Program-made: the position numbers and the translations under genes | Notes under the pieces: model-generated | The model's database searches: none | Seen by the model: the letters and a program-made list of their open reading frames with translations, nothing else | What the model was told of the DNA's origin: nothing | Assembly (NCBI GenBank): GCA_015066005.1 | Contig: SVPF01000001.1 | Span: 44,997 to 108,996, forward strand | Direction of reading: 5' to 3' | Length of the DNA: 64,000 nucleotides | Source: Oscillospiraceae bacterium | Lineage (GTDB): Bacteria; Bacillota; Clostridia; Oscillospirales; Acutalibacteraceae | Shown here: positions 60,137 to 64,000 of the stretch, in pieces | How the letters are laid out: the number at the start of each line of letters is the position of its first letter | How positions within the stretch are numbered: position 1 is the first letter of the stretch

Positions 60137-60616
60137 TTATTTGTGGTAAGTCGAGCCTTCATTTATCTTAAATGCACGATAAACCTGTTCAAGCAGCATT
60201 ACACGGAAAAGCTGGTGCGGAAAGGTCATTTTTGAAAGCGAAAAACGCATTTTTGCGGTTGCTTTTACCGTTTCGCTTAACCCGTACGAGCTACCGATAA
60301 TAAAGACAATTCCCCTGCCCTGCTGTGATAAATCATCCACCTTTTCGGCAAATTCCTCACTTGAAAGCTGTTTGCCCTCGACACAAAGCGGATAAACGTC
60401 ACAATTTTTGGGAATTTTTTTAATTATCATTTCAGCTTCCCTTAAAAGCGCCGCATCAATTTGCGATTTTGAAGGCGAATCGGGTAGCTTTACGGGCTCA
60501 AGCTCAATAATTTCCAAATCGCAATACCTTGAAAGGCGTTTTGTATATTCTGAAACCGCTTCGCGCAAATATTTTTCCTTAAGCCTTCCCAAAGCTATAA
60601 GTGTAACCTTTATCAT
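60137..60616 (-). CDS. rlmH: 23S rRNA (pseudouridine(1915)-N(3))-methyltransferase RlmH
   Basis: 'MIKVTLIALGRLKEKYLREAVSEYTKRLSRYC', 'FIIGSSYGLS', 'KMTFPHQLFRVMLLEQVYRAFKI'. Confidence 0.97.
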   Translation of the reverse strand: MIKVTLIALGRLKEKYLREAVSEYTKRLSRYCDLEIIELEPVKLPDSPSKSQIDAALLREAEMIIKKIPKNCDVYPLCVEGKQLSSEEFAEKVDDLSQQGRGIVFIIGSSYGLSETVKATAKMRFSLSKMTFPHQLFRVMLLEQVYRAFKINEGSTYHK

Positions 60617-61401
60617 ATAACCGTCACCCCGTTATTTTGCGGTCGTGCAACCGTTAAAATATAGTCCCTTCCGTTTTGGGCGCCGTTTACCATTAAAGCC
60701 GCTTCAGCAGTGGCTTGGGCAAGCATTGGGGTATTATTATGCTGACTTAAATGGCCCAAAATAAGTCTGGTTGTGCCCGAGTTTAAAAGGGCATTTAATT
60801 CACCTGCGCAGGCATTGTTTGAAAGGTGACCCTTGTCCGATAAAATTCGCATTTTTAGGTGCGGCGGATAGGGTCCGCGCTTTAGCATTTCAATGTCGTG
60901 GTTTGATTCAAGCAGCACAAGATCGTTACCGATAAAAGCGCGACGCATACCGTCGGTAATAATACCGCTATCGGTACAAACGGCCACCCGTTTTTTATCG
61001 GGCAAAATAAAGCTATACCCGCTTGAGCCGTTGCAGTCGTGGCTGGTAGCAAAGCGGTCGGCAACAATACCGCCCACTTCAATTTTACTGTCAGTAATTA
61101 CACAAGCAGTTGTTTTGGCGGGAATTTTGTCAAGTCTCTCTAACGCTTCAAGGGTTGTTTGGCTCGCAAAAAGCATTGCATTTGTTTTATTTAAAAGGGT
61201 TTTAAGGCCTTTTATATGGTCATCGTGCTCGTGTGTGATAAACACCGCGGTGATTTCGTCAATACTTCCGCCTGCGCGCAAAAGTGCTTCGCAAATACCC
61301 TTAAAAGATGCCCCGGCATCAACTAAAATACCGCCGTTTTGCGTGCCGATATATGTACAATTACCACTTGAACTGCTGAAAAGCGGACAAATTTTTGACA
61401 A
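60613..61401 (-). CDS. MBL-fold metallo-hydrolase (YycJ/WalJ-like)
   Basis: 'LFSSSSGNCTYIGTQNGGILVDAGASFKGI', 'VFITHEHDDHIKGL'. Confidence 0.93.
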   Translation of the reverse strand: MSKICPLFSSSSGNCTYIGTQNGGILVDAGASFKGICEALLRAGGSIDEITAVFITHEHDDHIKGLKTLLNKTNAMLFASQTTLEALERLDKIPAKTTACVITDSKIEVGGIVADRFATSHDCNGSSGYSFILPDKKRVAVCTDSGIITDGMRRAFIGNDLVLLESNHDIEMLKRGPYPPHLKMRILSDKGHLSNNACAGELNALLNSGTTRLILGHLSQHNNTPMLAQATAEAALMVNGAQNGRDYILTVARPQNNGVTVI

Positions 61402-61459
61402 AAAATCACCTCCAAAATTACAAATAAACAGGCCAACCGCAGTTGACCTGTATTACTTT

Positions 61460-62746
61460 TTACGCTTGCTTTAAAATTTCAATACCGTCGGGAGAATAAA
61501 CGCGCTTAATATTAGCGCCAAGCCTTGTGAATTTTTCCACAACATCCTCATAACCACGGTCAATACGCTCGATTTCCTCAATAACGGTTTCACCGTCAGC
61601 CACAAGACCCGCAATAAGCATTGCGGCGCCTGCGCGTAAATCAACCGCCTTAACAGGAGCGGCAGAAAGACCCTTAACACCTGTAATAACAGCAGTTTTG
61701 CCGTCAACCTGAACATCGGCGCCCATAAGGGTAAGCTGGTCTAGATACCTGAAGCGGTTATCCCACACACCTTCGGTTACAATGCTTGTGCCCTCAGCAA
61801 TGGTAAGCACCGTTGCAATTTGGGGCTGCATATCGGTAGGGAAGCCCGGATGAGGCATTGTTTTTACATTACATTTGCGTGGGCGGCGATCCATAGTAAC
61901 ACGCACGGCCTCGTCATATTCGGTAATAACAGCGCCTGTTTCACGAAGCTTTGCAATTATAGATTCAAGGTGCTTAGGGGTAACATTATTTATAAGCACA
62001 TCACCCTGTGTTGCAACCGCGGCCGCCATATATGTGCCGGCTTCAATTTGGTCAGGAATAATGCTGTAGGTGGTGCCGTAAAGATTTTCCACACCGCGAA
62101 TTTTAATAACGCTTGTACCTGCGCCCATAATGTTAGCGCCCATAGAGTTTAAATAGTTTGCAAGGTCAACGATATGAGGCTCGCGTGCGGCATTTTCAAT
62201 AACGGTAAGCCCCGTTGCCTTTACTGCCGCAAGCATAATGTTAATTGTTGCGCCAACCGACACAACATCAAGATAAACACTGCTGCCGCGAAGCTCAGGA
62301 GCTCTGGCGTCAACCATACCCTTTTCAAATGAAACCTTTGCGCCAAGCATTTCAAAGCCCTTAATGTGCTGGTCAATAGGGCGAACGCCAAAATTACAGC
62401 CACCGGGTGGCGCAACACGGGCCTTTTTCATACGGCCTAAAAGCGCACCCAAAAAATAACTGGAAGCGCGCATACCCTCTGCCATTTTTTGAGAAACAAC
62501 AAAGGAATTTACATTAGTGGGGTCAATTTCAACTGTGGATTTATTTATAAGCCTAACCTTTGCGCCAAGCGCTGACAAAACATACAAAATGTTTGTAACG
62601 TCGGAAATGTTAGGAATGTTTTCAATTATTGAAGGACTGTCTGCAAGTAAAACTGCAGGGAGAATTGCGACCGCGGCATTTTTAGCACCGCTTATCCGAA
62701 CTTCACCGCAAAGACGATTACCGCCGGAAATCACAAATTTTTCCAT
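61460..62746 (-). CDS. murA: UDP-N-acetylglucosamine 1-carboxyvinyltransferase
   Basis: 'MEKFVISGGNRLCGEVRISGAKNAAVAILPAVLLAD', 'GGCNFGVRPIDQHIKGFEMLGA'. Confidence 0.97.
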   Translation of the reverse strand: MEKFVISGGNRLCGEVRISGAKNAAVAILPAVLLADSPSIIENIPNISDVTNILYVLSALGAKVRLINKSTVEIDPTNVNSFVVSQKMAEGMRASSYFLGALLGRMKKARVAPPGGCNFGVRPIDQHIKGFEMLGAKVSFEKGMVDARAPELRGSSVYLDVVSVGATINIMLAAVKATGLTVIENAAREPHIVDLANYLNSMGANIMGAGTSVIKIRGVENLYGTTYSIIPDQIEAGTYMAAAVATQGDVLINNVTPKHLESIIAKLRETGAVITEYDEAVRVTMDRRPRKCNVKTMPHPGFPTDMQPQIATVLTIAEGTSIVTEGVWDNRFRYLDQLTLMGADVQVDGKTAVITGVKGLSAAPVKAVDLRAGAAMLIAGLVADGETVIEEIERIDRGYEDVVEKFTRLGANIKRVYSPDGIEILKQA

Positions 62747-62918
62747 TTATGCCCCTCCTATTCCGTTTTTTTGCTTTAAAACAGCTGCACTTTTTTACAA
62801 AAGGGCACACCGCAACGAGTATATTATATACTATTTTAACCCAACTGTCAATTTTTTATTGATTATTGACAAAATTGTAATAAAAAAACCGATAAATAAA
62901 AATCCATCGGCTTTAAAA

Positions 62919-63725
62919 TTATTTATGTTTTTTCATTTGCATTTCATATTCATAATCTGCAATAAAGCGGCTTATATCAGTATAACTGTTATAATCCATA
63001 TCCAAATCACGAATTTCAACAATGGCCTTCATCATAAGTTGTTCACGAGTGCCAATAAAATTACAATCCTTTAAATGACGCAAATATTTTGAAACAGTAT
63101 ACTCACCGCCCAAAATAATTTCATCCCATTCTTCAGAGAAATGCTCTGTTATTTCATCGACCGTCGCCACCTTATAATCAATGGTACAGTATGAAAGGGT
63201 GTCGGCAATTTCCAAAACAGGCGGATGCGCAACGTCTCTTGCAGTAAAAATCGTGCCAACAAGGCAAATTATAAGACATAAGGTGGCGCCCACCTTTCTG
63301 CCAATTAAATAAAAGTGGCTGGGGGTTAAATCGTCAGCGTTGTTAACCCTAAAGCTTAAACTGATTTTTTCAAGCTCCCAGCTTATTTTCGGAATAAGTG
63401 CTTCAAGCGCACCGGCTATACCGAAAATTATAATATAAAACGGAAGCAATGAGCCCCTGTCCTTAAGCATAAGAACAAAGCCCAAAACCAATAAAAGCAA
63501 GGATAATACAATACAAGCAATACCGATAATTTTATCAAAAACCGAAACGTAAAGAGGATCGGTTTTGTTGTATAGTTTTTCGATATTGGCATCAATCTGC
63601 GATTCGATTGCTTTTTGCTGTTCAGCGTTGATTTCGTCTGATAATCTTTCGTTACAGTCAACACAAAACATACGCTCGTCAGAATTATATGCCCCGCATT
63701 TTCGGCATACTTTCATCTTATTCAC
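62919..63725 (-). CDS. Zinc-ribbon domain membrane protein
   Basis: N-terminal 'CRKCGAYNSDERMFCVDCNERL'; hydrophobic segments in the middle. Confidence 0.75.
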   Translation of the reverse strand: MNKMKVCRKCGAYNSDERMFCVDCNERLSDEINAEQQKAIESQIDANIEKLYNKTDPLYVSVFDKIIGIACIVLSLLLLVLGFVLMLKDRGSLLPFYIIIFGIAGALEALIPKISWELEKISLSFRVNNADDLTPSHFYLIGRKVGATLCLIICLVGTIFTARDVAHPPVLEIADTLSYCTIDYKVATVDEITEHFSEEWDEIILGGEYTVSKYLRHLKDCNFIGTREQLMMKAIVEIRDLDMDYNSYTDISRFIADYEYEMQMKKHK

Positions 63726-63787
63726 CTTCTCTTATAATCATTTTACCATACCAACACTCGAAATTCAATATTCAAAACAATCATGAC

Positions 63788-64000
63788 TACCGGCTTAGCC
63801 GGTAGTTTGCTCTACGGCTGTAAGCCGCTGTTACTGGCGGGACTGAAAGTCCATCGAATAATCTACCTTTTGCAAAGATGCCCTACTGCCGTATATACGG
63901 CAGTCAGCCTCCATCTGATGAGGGAGGTGGATTTTTGCCATAGGGCAAAAAGACGGAGGGAGAGAAAAATACTCTCAAACTACCCCTCAGTCAACATCGT
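63788..64000. repeat. Multi-hairpin dispersed repeat, copy 2 (runs off the window end)
   Basis: About 97% identical by eye to 32157-32369. Confidence 0.95.

Noticed and set aside
1-64000. CRISPR arrays, prophage or transposase genes, restriction/defence systems, tRNA genes
   Set aside because: None seen by eye: no regular repeat-spacer arrays, no recognisable cas/transposase/integrase/defence ORFs, no convincing tRNA cloverleaf. A tool-based scan (tRNAscan-SE, minced, DefenseFinder) is needed to confirm absence.

Overview
The window looks like chromosomal DNA from a low-GC Firmicute, probably Clostridia/Oscillospiraceae-like (inferred from gene content and style; not tested). Positions 1-20.9 kb hold an accessory carbohydrate-uptake locus. 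It is a tightly packed minus-strand operon of about 15.6 kb with three tandem beta-helix (pectate-lyase-like) proteins, two ABC permease pairs, a DUF5696-like protein, an NHL-repeat/Yip1-like membrane protein, and two solute-binding proteins, one with long CBM-like N-terminal domains. Flanking genes encode AraC regulators, a PhnP-like MBL hydrolase and Gfo/Idh/MocA proteins. Positions 20.9-21.5 kb are a small gene graveyard. The rest is mostly housekeeping: ychF, radical SAM genes, rex, a PerR-like regulator, rubrerythrin, DUF1538/PII-like genes, rimP-nusA-ylxR-ylxQ-infB-rbfA-nrnA-truB-ribF, thrS with a T-box, pth-mfd, rpmG-secE-nusG-rplK-rplA, rlmH, walJ-like and murA. The observations most worth following are: (i) three intergenic MITE-like elements with shared terminal inverted repeats but different hairpin cargo; (ii) a roughly 213-bp multi-hairpin repeat present twice at about 97% identity; (iii) a roughly 700-nt minus-strand transcription unit at 55.57-56.31 kb with a strong promoter and terminator, no long ORF, and regularly spaced degenerate modules carrying tiny ORFs; (iv) a predicted PASTA pseudokinase; (v) a 6S-like RNA candidate; (vi) a DUF89 pseudogene with an internal deletion and a frameshift; (vii) a 50-bp duplication of the rubrerythrin 3' end flanking a small membrane-protein gene; and (viii) a 58-aa ORF below the ORF-track cutoff, coupled to a SpoIVFB-like protease. 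No CRISPR array, transposase, phage module or tRNA was recognised.
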